Source of the DNA: Heligmosomoides polygyrus polygyrus
Lineage: Eukaryota > Nematoda > Chromadorea > Rhabditida > Heligmosomidae
Direction of reading: 5' to 3'
Assembly (NCBI GenBank): GCA_947396885.1
Contig: OX377206.1
Location: forward strand, 83,945,960-84,009,959
DNA length: 64,000 nt
The notes beneath the pieces were generated by a model. That model searched no databases. It was not told where the DNA came from and worked only from the letters and a program-made list of their open reading frames with translations. A program made the translations under genes and the position numbers. Below are positions 32,830-43,844 of this stretch, piece after piece (positions within the stretch are counted from its first letter, which is position 1; each line of letters begins with the position of its first letter).

Positions 32830-33429
32830 GCTGCTGCCGCTGCTGCTGCCGCCGCCGCCGCCGCAGTCGTTGCCACACAGACGACCGTCAAAATAATCAG
32901 GTGTCGATATCGAACATGTGTTGCCAGAGCAGAGCCCCTGAATAACCGCGACCCAGCCCTCCTCCGACCACGACAACCGTTGCTGCTCAGCGAATCGATC
33001 CTCTGAATGCTGCTTTTATACACGGAGTGGAGAATATACGAACACGCCAAAAAATCGGCTGCTTCGATCACTAGATATGAGCCCTCACGGCTTTTCGCAG
33101 ACATTTACACTAAATAGGCGCCAAGTTTTCCAAAAATTGAGTCAAAAAATACCTATCGGTTCAGCTATAGATACGTATGTTCTCAAACCAGTTTCGAACA
33201 GCAAGAAACCAAAGTCTTCGAATGCAGTAAATGTTGAGATTTTATTAAATATTTACTTAATTGCGGACGTAGATAGAAGCTAAGTGTTGAGAAAAGGAAC
33301 AGCATCGCCTCAGAAAAAAAAACCAGAAGAAGGAATATCAATACTATCAAGTCAAAAGGAAAACCAGCAGCAAATTCGAGCTTCGAATAACCTAAACTGT
33401 ACATCGAAATGTGAGGAAGCAGAATAATT

Positions 33430-33637
33430 AAAAGTCGAGTTCATTTGAGAAACTTCTCGTCCAAACGTCACTTCATCCTACATCCTGCTACGGATGGATC
33501 GCCTCGACCCCACCACTAAGGTTAACTTTACTACGCTCTACGACATTGCCTCTTGACTCTTTGTTTCCTTCAGAATTCACTCCTGTAGGGTGAAATGCAT
33601 TTGGGCGAGTAGTTTCTCAAATGAACTCGACTTTTCC
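33430..33637. repeat. Foldback, arms about 37-60 bp
   Basis: Left arm starts AAAAGTCGAGTTCATTTGAG and the right arm ends CTCAAATGAACTCGACTTTT. Complementarity continues inward in weaker form (CATCCTACATCCTG against CACCCTACAGGAGTG). It lies about 600 bp upstream of the PP2C first exon; a MITE is the simplest reading. Confidence 0.75.
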
Positions 33638-34109
33638 AGGCTCTGACGAAGGCGACATCGCCGAAGCATAAGCCCAGTAAAAGGTAGATACCAATCTTGG
33701 TCTACAGCTGAGAGCAACTTACGGATCATCAGCGTCAACAATGCCATGATTTATGAAAAGTCGGATATGGGCAGAAGAATGAAATCATGAAACCTTCGCT
33801 TTTATTCAATTAATAGTGGGAATGTCGATTTCTCGTACTCTATCTGTCGAACAACATACAATTTTTGAAATTTTTTTCCGGGCCTTTACCTATAATTTCG
33901 GCTACATACATTATAGAGTGGAATTGCGCAGTCCTTGAAGGAACCGGAAATCTATCCTAATCGGGGGGGGGGGGGATGTAGAGATTTGCGTCTCCAATCC
34001 CTTGCTTGAGTGTTGTCCCATGATGCGACGGCTTCCATCTAAATTCAAGGGAGTGGTTGTGTGGCGTGGAATGTCACACAAAATTGACACTTAACGGTTG
34101 CTCCTCCCG

Positions 34110-34319
34110 ACTGGGATAGATCCGGAGCCTGCTGGCGCCGCACTCCGACTCATTCATGGGAAGGATAAAGCAACGATTGTCGGCTGGGCACCACAAGTCA
34201 CTGTTTAGGCCAAGTATGCATTCAAATTGCCTTCACGACAACCCGCAGAAGTAAGATGCGTGGCGCGTCCCATAAAACGACTAACTAACCTTGTTCCTTA
34301 CCTTTATCTTTTATCCCTT
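34110..34319 (+). repeat. SINE, 5' truncated
   Basis: Plus-strand copy from GGGAAGGATAAAGCAACGAT through GCCAAGTATGCATTCAAATTG to a TTTATCTTTTATCCC tail. It sits directly left of the mariner element. Confidence 0.72.
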
Positions 34320-34656
34320 AAGGACGTCAGAACTGGACTATAACGTCATGAAGTGTAAAAATTAAAATGACGGGAACTTTCCTCCAACATACTTCTATCA
34401 ATGGAGATATTAGGGGGGGGGGGGGGCAAAAGTAATGAAACACCCCACGCCATGTCCATATATCTCGTGGCTGGAGTCTGGTTTCGTGCTTATCGTATTT
34501 GTATGTTTGTATGCTACTTACTGAGGCCCACCTGAGAAGTTACCACTTCCGCCCTTTCCAGAAGCATGCCAAAACCCCAGTCTGCCTCATGCCGAAACCC
34601 CAGTCTGACGAGTCGACCTGTGTCGCGCAAATCTCGCCCAATTCCCAACCCCGAGC

Positions 34657-35250
34657 AGCCTGGGCTCAATATTCACACAAGATGAGAAGTACGTCTTCTA
34701 CCTTAACCGTGCCAAGCAGCGAGTCTGGGTGAGGCCTGGTGACCTGTTACCGACCTTCGTTCGGCGAGATGTTCACGGCGAGAAGCATCTTTGAAGCTTT
34801 TGGGTCTGCGCCCATGGATCGGTATACAGGAAGCTGTTTCCCGAGAGCACTACGATGAACTCCAAGGCCATGGTGAACGAAATAGAAGAGATGGATCGGC
34901 GACTCGCTCTTATTCATTCGCAGCGCTTCAAGAAGGTTCTCCTCTTCGACAACGCTGCACCCCATCGGGAACAGGTAACCACGGATAAGCTTGGCCAGCT
35001 GGGCTATGTTCACATGCCTCATCCATCGTATTCGCCGGACATCTCTCTATGCGACTACCACTATTTCTTGAGCCTACAGGACTTCCTGGTCGGAAGTGAC
35101 ACAAGAACCCAAGCAGTGCTTGACAACCATATCGAGCAGTTGATCAACACCAGGCCCAAGCAGTTGTGGAAGGATGAGATCAGGAAGTTGGCTGAGCGAT
35201 GGCAGCAAGTCATTGCCCTTGAAGGCAAATACATTCCTCACCATCGTTGA
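34657..35250 (+). pseudogene. Mariner transposase with one in-frame stop
   Basis: Encodes the catalytic part of a cut-and-paste transposase. The frame reads FTQDEKYVFYLNRAKQRVWV (first aspartate), then a TGA near 34794, then KVLLFDNAAPH (second aspartate) and PSYSPDISLCDYHYF (third). The second and third aspartates are separated by exactly 34 residues, the DD34D spacing of mariner. It ends LEGKYIPHHR then TGA. The N-terminal DNA-binding region is not readable upstream. Only one disabling stop is visible in this stretch, so the copy is fairly young for this window. Confidence 0.85.
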
Positions 35251-35599
35251 GTTGTAAATGAGTTATAAAGAGACAAGTGCTCCGACACGCCTAACGGCGT
35301 GCCTCGCACTTGCGCGCTTCGCGCGACTTTGTAGCATCACTGACATATGGAAGGTAGTTTTTGTAAAACATAAAATTCGCTAGCATCTAGGAACTTGGTG
35401 CGTACGTTATCGGCATCAAGCCCTTCACCACTTCGGGACCTTCATCATAGACATTCTTTCCTGACCTGCCAGTAATGCCATTGGTTTGTGCTGCGCAGTA
35501 CTTCTGTCCCTCAGGTTGTTCCTTCGCAATCGTTCTCATGCTCAACAGCAAGCGTTTCAAGTTGTCGTCGACACGTCTTCCAAAGCCAGGTTCCTTCTC

Positions 35600-36385
35600 T
35601 CGTGTCTTCTTACTGGTTCTAATTGCTGGTCCGCCTTTACTGGTCTTCCCTCCCCCTCCTTAGTCCCCACCTTCCTGGTCCCAACTACTGGCCCACTTCT
35701 TTATTTCCACTATTGACACCTACTGGTCTCTTCTTGCTGTTTTCCCCGTCCTGGCACCTTCCCAGGTTATTCCTTTCCTTCCTGGTCGCTCTCCTGGTCC
35801 ACCATAGAGGTCCTCTTACCGCCCTTCTCCACACCCCCCTAGTGGTATGGTCACGGCACGGTCGGTGACACGTATTCAGAATCAGGATGCTTGCTGCGCG
35901 ACGTAGGGGACCCGTTTTCTAGATCAAGAAGCTCAGAAGCACGCACAGTCGCCGCTGAGTCGAGCATGAAGAGGCTATGCATATGGCAGATTCCTTGTTC
36001 TCCGTATGATTTCCCCTACGGCTCCCTTCTTGTTGATTCCCCGTCCTGGTCCCGCCTCCAGGTCCCTTCTTCGAGGTAAATTCCTCCCCTCCTCCCCCTC
36101 GGGATACTCCTTCACGACGACGGCGAGCGAACGCCCATTGTGTGACACCTCTAAATCCGGTCTCTCTTAATGGTAATGGGTCCCCTTGCTGATCCTCCTT
36201 ACTGTCCCCCTCCCCTGATTGGTAACTCACTAATGATCCCTAAACATTGCCTGAACTCTTCTTGGTGCCACCTCCTGGCCTACTTTCTTATTCCCCGCAT
36301 CGACCATCCCGATGCTCCTCCTGGTCGCAGCCTCCTGATCGCTGTCGGTTCCCCACCCTCAAACTCCTCCTTCTAGTCTTACCCC
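35600..36385. repeat. Pyrimidine-rich CTGGTC degenerate minisatellite
   Basis: Repeated CTGGTC/CCTGGTCC motifs separated by C/T-rich spacers of roughly 10-25 bp. The top strand is strongly pyrimidine-biased. The same motif in reverse complement (GACCAGT plus GAAGGGG) forms the array at 57957-58155. Open frames crossing it are proline/leucine-rich artefacts. Confidence 0.65.
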
Positions 36386-36537
36386 TTTGCTAGCCTTCTC
36401 ATGCTAATGGCACGAAGTCGGCTCTCAATCTGCACGCTCAGAAATGCGCGTAGGTGCTGTTGTGTTAAGCAGTAAAGGGTTGCGTTTCCTCTTCTGCAGC
36501 AACATCCCAGGTTCAATGGCAGATTTTGCCCGCGTTT

Positions 36538-36790
36538 TAGATGATGAGGCGTACCTCACTTAGGTTAGATCACTCCACGGACAAACCCTTTTATATACAG
36601 GTGGTGATGGAGATAGGTGGTGATATCTCACATAGGTTAGATCATTCGACTGCCCTCACTGTGGATGATGAGGCGTACCTCATTCAGGTTAGATCACTCG
36701 ACCGCTCTCGCTGTGGATGATGCGGCGTACCTCACTTAGGTTAGATCACTCCACGGAGAACTCTTTTATATATAGGTGGTGATAAAGATT
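36538..36790. repeat. Tandem repeat, about 52-bp unit
   Basis: Units of GGATGATGAGGCGTACCTCA…GGTTAGATCACTC recur at about 36538, 36663 and 36715 (52-bp spacing for the last pair). One interrupted unit carries TTTTATATACAGGTGGTGAT. It lies inside the right half of the mariner element. Confidence 0.75.
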
Positions 36791-37523
36791 TTTTTCAATT
36801 TGTCTCATTACTTTTGGCCCCCCTAATAGAACAGATGACAACATATGTAAGCTTCTTTCACCCTTATTATTGCCGCTGTTCAGGCAACCGCACCCTCCCC
36901 CAATGTATCAAGACTAACTCCCACGGAATTACACGACCTGACTTCACCACGCCCCAGCTTCTAGCTCCTGAACAACTTCATAGTAAAAGGCGATGGAACG
37001 AAACCCTATCCCCACACATTAGGATTCCGCTGTAAAGGCGAGTGGAGAGCACAGATGGAACAAAAAACCTACAAGGAAATGTTCTTCACTCAAGGTGCGC
37101 TTTTGCGATGCTATTTTGACAGGATGTAGGGCCTTGTGAGCGGAGTCCAGAATTACAGTTAGTTTTTGCTGAACGCTTTTTTAAGGACCTGGAAAAGAGG
37201 TGTGAAAACGGTTGTGTAACACACGTCATCTACTATGACACGCTACGCGATGTGCGTGGGTGGCGCAGTCGGTAGAAGTACCGCCTCATATGAGCACACC
37301 GGCAGACTCTTGAGTTCGAGTCTGCGTACTGCCAACACTTTTGCACATATTAGTTTGTTGTTATTACGCTTTCTTATAACCACAGGTGTCAATTGTAGTC
37401 CATCAATGTTCACACCAAACAAAGGCTGTCTATTTGCGACTTCACATTTGTTAGTTTTTCAACTGTATGTATCTGCATCATGCCGTTTCTCTGAAAATGA
37501 AAAGTCTTATTGCTTTTCTCTTT

Positions 37524-37730
37524 TCAGCTAAGGTGCAGTACTACGAAAAAAGTAAAACACAAGCGCGTGTCACACCGGCAGCGAATTACAAAAGACAGTG
37601 AGGAATATTCTTGTCCCTGGGAAGGATTGTGTTCTTCTTCGTCGAACGCGTAATCCTTGGGTGTAGTGGAGGGTCCTTGGTGAACATCGACGTAACCAAC
37701 TGCCGCCCACGAAAAAAAAGCTAGCACATA
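37524..37730 (-). pseudogene. Cys-rich protein fragment A
   Basis: Minus-strand reading GYVDVHQGPSTTPKDYAFDE, then a stretch ending RCRCDTRLCFTFFVVLHLS and stop. It is homologous to 40277-40465 (GYVDDHPGPFSTPSEYAFNE…CCRCDKRICFKCFIVLYHR). The Cys-x-Cys…Cys-Phe…Tyr-His ending resembles the Cys-rich tail of piggyBac-type transposases, but this is a weak resemblance and no catalytic domain is visible. Probably the last exon of the element's own lost transposase. Confidence 0.45.
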
Positions 37731-37778
37731 TGAAGGCGCAAATAGACAGCCTTGGTTTGATGTAAGCATTGTTGGTCT

Positions 37779-38067
37779 GGGCGCGTGTAGCGCAGTCGGA
37801 GGAGGCGCCACTGCAGCGTGCACCCGATACCAGGTTCCTGGTTCGGATTTCCCGCCCAGGCCAACCAAGCCTTCCATCCCTCCGGGGTCGGTGAATTGGT
37901 ACCAGACTTGTCTGGGAAGGACTGACTTGTTCATCGGCTGGCCACCGCAAGTCATTGTATGGCCAAATACGCATTCATATCGCCTCCACGACATCCCGTA
38001 GAAGTAGAATGCGCTGGCGCATCCCATAAGGGATTGAGTAACGCCGTCCTTTATCCTTTATCCTTTT
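37779..38067 (+). repeat. Reference-quality tRNA-derived SINE inside element A
   Basis: Perfect 11-bp duplication ATTGTTGGTCT at 37768-37778 and 38068-38078. Head GGGCGCGTGTAGCGCAGTCG with exact A box TAGCGCAGTCGG; B-box-like GGTTCGGATTTCC; tail TTTATCCTTTATCCTTT. About 30 bp around GATAAAGCG is deleted relative to the consensus. It is younger than element A. Confidence 0.95.
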
Positions 38068-38400
38068 ATTGTTGGTCTAAATTTGATTCCTGTGATCAAC
38101 GCGTAATAACAACAAACTAATATGTGCAAAAAATTTTGGCAGTGTGCGGACTCGAACTCAAAAGCCGCCGATGTGCCCTATGAGGCGGCACTCCTACCGA
38201 CTGCGCCACCAAGGCACATCTAGCGTGGTGTCGTAGGGGTTGATGACTGTTGCGCACACGTCTTCACGCCTCTTTTTCAGGTCTTTAAAAAGCGTTCAGC
38301 AAAAACTAACTCTAATTCTGGACTCTGTTTACACGGCCCTTTACTCCGTTAAAATCGCATTGCAAAGGCCCACCTTGAGTTGGGAAGCTTTCCTTGTTAG

Positions 38401-39554
38401 ATACTGATGAAATCGACACAGAGCTCTACGGAAGAGGGAAAAGCCCGTTCGAGTCAATAGCATCCAGTCTACAGCTACAGCTGGACTCGAATCAGCTTTG
38501 AATTACTCACCAGGGTGAATTCCAATTTTATGGTATCTGCTAGACGAAGAATGTACAAAGCTTTAGACATCTCTGTGGTGATATCTATTTTTCTCTGTTT
38601 TTTCCCAAAAATTTTGGTCACCTTTTGGGAGTGATAAAATTTTAGGCTAGAACTGGTAATGGCTCAACGCAAAGCTAAAAACATTGTTTCTACCGCGAGA
38701 AAAAATATCGCTACTAAGAATGGTCTTAGTGACGAATTTTTTAAACTGAACATTTTCGAAATCATTAGGAAACCATGGCTCAAAATCTGTTAATTATCCA
38801 TGTATGCACAATCATTCACCAAAGTTGCACGAAAGATACAATAGAGAAGTGGAAGATGCGATTGAGGATAGGATATTGAGGTGGTTGCCCAAATATGACG
38901 TACTACGTAAGCTCCTGCCTTCCATAGATTCCTGACAATATGTCCTCGAAGATTCTTCATTTCACCGCATCTTCACAGTTTTTGCGTTCACCAACAGGTA
39001 CATACTAATTGTGCATCAAAGTTTTTAAGGGAAGAACCCGGGCAGCGCGGTGATCCATCAAAGTTGTCCACGCAGCTGCCCCCAGTGACTGACTCTCTCC
39101 TACCTTCCTGAAAACCCAGCTTCTTTGGTTCGTTTCTGGACATCTTCATGCGGAGTGATCATCGGTACTGTGCCGATGTCACTGGGTGAATATTCAAAGT
39201 CCTGCACTTTGTCGTAACGAATTGCTGTCGTCAAAGCAGTGTCTTCGAGCAATATCTTCTAATTTATTCAGCCGACGGAAATAGATGATTGACCGTTTAA
39301 GGGATGGAAGAGTTAGTAGAGAGCTACTAAATCTCTTAATAAAGGGTTATCAAGTCTACGTTGCTCAATACAACATTCGAACTGTGAGGCCGATTTATGA
39401 ATGACTTCACCAGGTAGATGGTAGAGATTGAAGCATTACCTAGAATTCACAAGACAGTGAAGGTGAGTGAATGGTGGGGTAGAGTTATGTATACCATTCA
39501 CCGATGTACATATCATATCATGCCAAACCTACCCTCTACATACCCACTGTCCTC
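38401..39554. other. No recognisable gene
   Basis: Between the two long inverted-repeat elements. I found no coding family, RNA gene or clear repeat. Confidence 0.4.
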
Positions 39555-39985
39555 TGTCAATTTTTGCAGGATGTAGGGCCCGTGTGGGGAGTCCAAAGCC
39601 ATAGATACTTTTATCGGAATGCTCTTCTGTGGTCGAAAAAAACTGGCGCCCTGCTGCCACCCATCCCGATGTGGTCGGTTGGCTCAGTACATAGTAGGTG
39701 GGTCGCCCTTCGGGTGCACCGAGCTGGTTTGATGGCTTGGTCCCCGGTGTCACCAATGCTTTTGCACACATCGGAGCGTTATAGTTATGGGCTTGCGTGA
39801 TCACACGGGTCAATTTGTTAACGATTAATGCTTTTAGTATTTAAACCTAGCCTTTTTGGGCTTCCATTTGAGTTACCTCTTAATGGATCGTATTTGCACT
39901 GTATCATTCTATTGGATTGCTAACATAAAATTTTTTTCTTGTTCACATTAAGTAACTGTGTTTATTGCTGATATGATATAGAACT

Positions 39986-40282
39986 GGGCGCGTGTAGCGC
40001 AGTCGGAGGAGGCGCCGGCCGTCGCGTACACCCGATACCAGGTTCCTGGTTCGGATTTTCCGCCCACGCCAACCAAGCCTTCCATCCCTCTGGGGTCGGT
40101 GAGTTGGTACCAGACTTCAATGGGAAGGATAGAGCGCTGACTTGTCCGTCGGCTGGTCACTGCAAGTCATTGTAAATAAAAAATACGCATTCAAATCGCC
40201 TCCACGACATCCCGCCAAAGTAGAATACGTGGCGCCTCCCAAAAGGGGTTGAGTAACGCCGTCCTTTATCCTTTTATCACCT
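39986..40282 (+). repeat. tRNA-derived SINE inside element B
   Basis: Flanked by ATGATATAGAACT (39973-39985) and ATGATAAAGAACT (40283-40295), a 13-bp duplication with one change. The A box TAGCGCAGTCGG is exact. Its site differs from the SINE in element A, so the two insertions are independent. Confidence 0.93.
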
Positions 40283-40465
40283 ATGATAAAGAACTATGAA
40301 ACATTTAAAACATATTCGCTTGTCACACCGGCAGCATCTTACAAACGCTAGAGCCGAACAATCTTCCTGTCCCTGACAAGGCATCACTACTTCTTCTTCG
40401 TTGAAGGCATACTCGGAAGGCGTAGAGAAGGGCCCCGGGTGATCATCAACATATCCAGCCGCCAC
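40277..40465 (-). pseudogene. Cys-rich protein fragment B
   Basis: Minus-strand reading AAGYVDDHPGPFSTPSEYAF, NEEEVVMPCQGQEDCSALAF, then VRCCRCDKRICFKCFIVLYH and stop. This is the better-preserved of the two homologous fragments. No identifiable enzyme domain. See 37524-37730 for the cautious piggyBac-tail comparison. Confidence 0.45.
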
Positions 40466-40914
40466 CTGACATTTTATTGTTAACGTTAAGTTTTTACCGG
40501 TATCAAACCGAATTCATACGTATGTCGTGAAGTTTATGTGTTACTTGTTACTGTTAGTTTAGTGTCGTTTACGATATCGCTGTTGATACAGTGCAAATAC
40601 GACCCATTGAGAGGTGAGTCAAATGAAAGCCCAAAAAGGCTAGGTTTAAATACTAAAAGCATTAATCGCGTACAAATTGACTACTGTGATCATGCGTCCA
40701 CACAGTTTTTTTCGACCGCAGAAGAGCATCTCGAAAAAAGCAACTATGGTTTTGGACTCCCCACACGGGACCCTACATCCTGTAAAAATCGCTCACCGCC
40801 ACTCTGGAGGTCCTCCTTGTTAGTGGATGAACGATTCGGTCCGCCTGTAGGACCCCGTCCTGCATGATCTGCCCGTTTGGCAAGGAAGGCGGCTGAGCTG
40901 CCTCTATACATTGG

Positions 40915-41085
40915 ATCCGATCAAAAATCTTCGGATATTTGGATGATTCTGATAACGGCAATTTGGCGGACTTCGGATTTTTGGATGATTCGGATAACCG
41001 CAATTTCGAGGAGCCCGAATTTTTGGATGATTTGGATCCGCGATATCAGAAAGGGATATCTGAAAATGATTCGTTTGATACAATG
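40915..41085. repeat. GGATGATT/CGGAT degenerate repeat
   Basis: TTTTTGGATGATT(C/T)GGAT units recur about every 54 bp (near 40938, 40977 and 41020), bounded by GGATCCGAT and GGATCCGCGATAT. A weaker relative with GGATATCCGATTCGGATATCC lies at 29872-29912. Confidence 0.55.
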
Positions 41086-42048
41086 TATACTGGCCCCACT
41101 AATGGTATGCCAGATAACAAGGATTTGGTCTACCTTCTATAGTTATGCTCTCGATTTTTTTTTATATTTGGCTTCAAATGCGCACCAATTTCGATTATGC
41201 GAATTCGCAGGACGGTCGTTAAGGAAGTGGACCAAGGGGGGGGGGAGTCTCATCCACCCAGTCTCACCCAGTGCCTCCTTCTGAGTGTGAGCCTCTTGGC
41301 AGCTTCTGTAGGCTTGATCGCTTTCTCGTTTCGTCTCCATCTCCTATTGAGATCCTACTGCTGTAACTCGAGAAAGATCTTGGACAAGTAACCTTTCAAG
41401 CCTCACTTGTCTCTTCGAGGATCTGAAGAAGACGGTTATGCCGAAAATTCAACGGAATGAAGCATGCATAACATAACAATCTTGGCTCCACAGCTCGAAC
41501 ATTCCATTCCATTTGCTATCAATCCCCTAGAGAATTTTAGGAGCTAGTTTTAGGAGGCTGTAGCTTCAGAATAGTGCTTGGTTTTTTTACCCTACTTCTT
41601 CCTCGAATGAATGAAATGAAGTCGATCTTTAGGTTTACGCTGATCGAACAGACGACGATCGAACAGCGGCGATCCATGATAATTGAGCAAAAATGTTCGA
41701 ATACTTAGACGATCTATGTATCCAAGCTCAACTCTGATACGGGCATAGCAACTTCCTATATCTAGTTTACCAGGTGCCGCAGCGCCAACCAAAACTGTTC
41801 AATAGTTTATGTTAATGTTCGCGTCTATAGAAGTGTAGTAATACTTTACCTTATCCGTCCGTTAAGGTTGCTATTATAGTCATTCTAGAGACACAGCTGC
41901 GTGTAGTTGCTTTGGAGAATATTACAAAGGACAAGAACTAAATGGCGAGACAGATCCCATGAAATTTCAACGATGATGAAGTGTGCAGTTGTAGTACTCA
42001 ATTTTTGCAAAAAGGAAACGTATTTGGCGTTAATATCTTTGCGTTTTA

Positions 42049-42170
42049 GGAAAACTATAGCTCTCATGCGTCAAAAGGAGCTGAGGAAAGAGAAGAAACT
42101 GGTGGCAGCAGCGCCGAACAATGTGACATACGAAATGTTGTTCCATGCTTCGCTTACATCTGGGACTTGA
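42049..42170 (+). CDS. Possible isolated terminal exon
   Basis: A TTTGCGTTTTAG acceptor is followed by an open stretch encoding KTIALMRQKELRKEKKLVAA and ending HASLTSGT then TGA. The Lys/Glu-rich segment looks protein-like, but no family was recognised and no partner exon was found. It could be chance. Confidence 0.2.
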
Positions 42171-43421
42171 GAAAACCTCCGCAGTGAAAACTGGCAACCG
42201 GATGTCCTCGTTTTGCTGCTCCCTGCCGGCCTCAGAATGTAGTGTTGAGGTGTCACATTTGATCCGAAGTTATACCCGTTAGATTACACTCGAGCACATC
42301 GGACGGTGTAATTCTAGGCACGTTTTCTGAAAAGCTATGAAGTCGTGCTGAACGGAGGCGACGTCGTGGTTCCGATGAAATTTTGATGCCTCTGTGCATG
42401 TTAGAATTCAATTTCAAAAGTAAATAACATGGGTCTCTTACGTCGGTCGTTACACTGGTCTTACTCAGTCACACGTAACTTTAAGATGGGGTGTAGACAA
42501 ATTATGGAGCTCGACCCACGCAGTAGTGGTGTACAGCAAGGATTGTTACATATGTGCTAGTCAGAATGCAGGAACGTGAATTGATGTGAGCAGAGAAAAA
42601 TCGTGGTAGTTCAACTTGGAAGACACTGACCGTAATAAACAAGGACGCCTCCGCTGCCACTGGTCCTTCATCCTTCCGACATTAATCAAACAAACGCTAT
42701 AGAATGTATCAGCTAGGGTCATTAACTGAGAGACACTGATTCATGGAGACGCTTTGCAAGAACACGATCATCTAGTTTCGCTGGCGGAGTGGCGTTCTAC
42801 CCCCGCCCTTTAAACAAAGGCGTGGCAAATGTCTGCGTCTCCACTCTCGTAAGGCAGCCACTGGACTCTCGAGTAAGCCCAGGGGTTCGGGAGTGGGAGG
42901 CCAGGGGGACGAGGGGGTAGAACGATTGACCCCCAATTCTGCTTGTTTTGAGTTCATTGGTTTCCATTTCCTTCCCTTGCAAAGCATAGAGATCTTAGGT
43001 CTGTTTCTTGGTAGTATACAATTCACAAGAAACAGCTTTCCCAACAATTTGGAACACAATTCCCTATTGAATATCAAGCATGCACTGGGCCAGCATTGAT
43101 CCGCGAACATCGTGATGGTCCCGCCACATCTATTCTTACGGTAGCGGTTTGAATCGTGGAACCCTAGTTATAACGTCTCAAAGAACAGAATAATGCATTG
43201 CGTAAGGCGCCTTTTATACTCCCGCCGCGCAGCGGCGCGTCAATTCGGAGCGCGGCGAGGCCGGCCGCGCCGCGCTCCGAATCTGACGCGCTGCTGCGCG
43301 ATTGCAGTTAGAAAGGGAGGCGTCAGCGACGCGCGGCCACGAGCTTCTGCGTACCACTACGGACTGTGCGCCGATGATGACGACAGAGACACTCCATGAG
43401 TCACTCTTTCCATTTATAGCT

Positions 43422-43610
43422 GCTTTCCTCGCGCTTTTGTCCATTTCTCCCATTTTCGACCTCCGTTTTGCGAATTCAGCGCGGAAATCATTTGCTTTCC
43501 TCGCTCTTTTGTCCATTTCGCCCATTTTCGACCTCCGTTTTGCGAATTCAGCGCGGAAATCATTTGCTTTCCTCGCTCTTTTGTCCATTTCGCCCATTTT
43601 TGACCTCCGA
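43422..43610. repeat. 72-bp tandem repeat, 2.6 copies
   Basis: Units begin GCTTTCCTCGC at 43422, 43494 and 43566. The second and third are nearly identical, so amplification is recent. Because 72 is divisible by three, both strands stay open through the array; the minus strand reads as a 24-residue charged repeat (MGEMDKRARKANDFRAEFAK…). Whether this is translated is unknown. Confidence 0.92.
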
Positions 43611-43844
43611 CCTGAAACGACCCATTGTACCGCGACATGTCGTCATCGTCTCCTTTTACCACAATGTCCACCTGAAATGACAGTACCAAGTTACGGAACA
43701 AACCAACGAAACGAGTTGCGAAACAAGAGCACAGAGCAATGTACATGACAAACAGACCCCCCCCCCCCCTCCCTCCAACCCGACCTAGAGATGCACTTCT
43801 GCGGGACCAAAATGCAAAGAACAATGCAATTTCTTCACCACGAT

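Larger units (their letters stand above)
34407..36832 (+). mobile_element. Mariner (DD34D) transposon, 2.4 kb with insert
   Basis: Terminal inverted repeats are TA-GGGG…GGCAAAAGTAATGAAACA on the left and TGTCTCATTACTTTTGGCCC…CC-TA on the right, flanked by the TA expected of mariner insertions. A decayed transposase gene lies in the left half (34650-35250). The right half (35300-36790) is unlike any mariner: pyrimidine-rich CTGGTC repeats and a 52-bp tandem repeat. The length is about twice that of a standard 1.3-kb mariner, so the right half is probably an internal insertion or captured DNA. The left terminal G run is of uncertain length. Confidence 0.75.
37069..38400. mobile_element. Long inverted-repeat element A with Cys-rich ORF piece and SINE
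   Basis: Arms of about 330-370 bp (37069-37440 and 38079-38400) are inverted copies, for example CAAGGAAATG…ACTCAAGGTG against CACCTTGAGTT…TTTCCTTG. Each arm contains a tRNA-like stretch (GGTGGCGCAGTCGGTAG… and GAGTTCGAGTC). The interior holds a minus-strand protein fragment (37524-37730) and a younger SINE. The outer GGATGTAGGGCC…GGAGTCCA motif is shared with element B at 39555-40800. Its autonomous parent is unknown to me. Confidence 0.75.
39555..40800. mobile_element. Long inverted-repeat element B with Cys-rich ORF piece and SINE
   Basis: Arms 39555-39945 and 40500-40800 are inverted copies, for example GGATGTAGGGCCCGTGTGGG against CCCCACACGGGACCCTACATCC, and TTAGTATTTAAACCTAGCC against GGCTAGGTTTAAATACTAA. 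Same architecture as element A but with diverged arms. The interior holds a SINE (39986-40282) and the Cys-rich fragment (40277-40465). Confidence 0.78.

Noticed and set aside
35475..36376. Overlapping Pro/Leu/Ser-rich open frames
   Set aside because: They follow the pyrimidine-rich CTGGTC minisatellite and disappear outside it.
37255..37335. Candidate tRNA with A-box and B-box matches
   Set aside because: No T-stem can form around GTTCGAG, and an inverted diverged copy sits in the other arm of the same element. Treated as transposon sequence.
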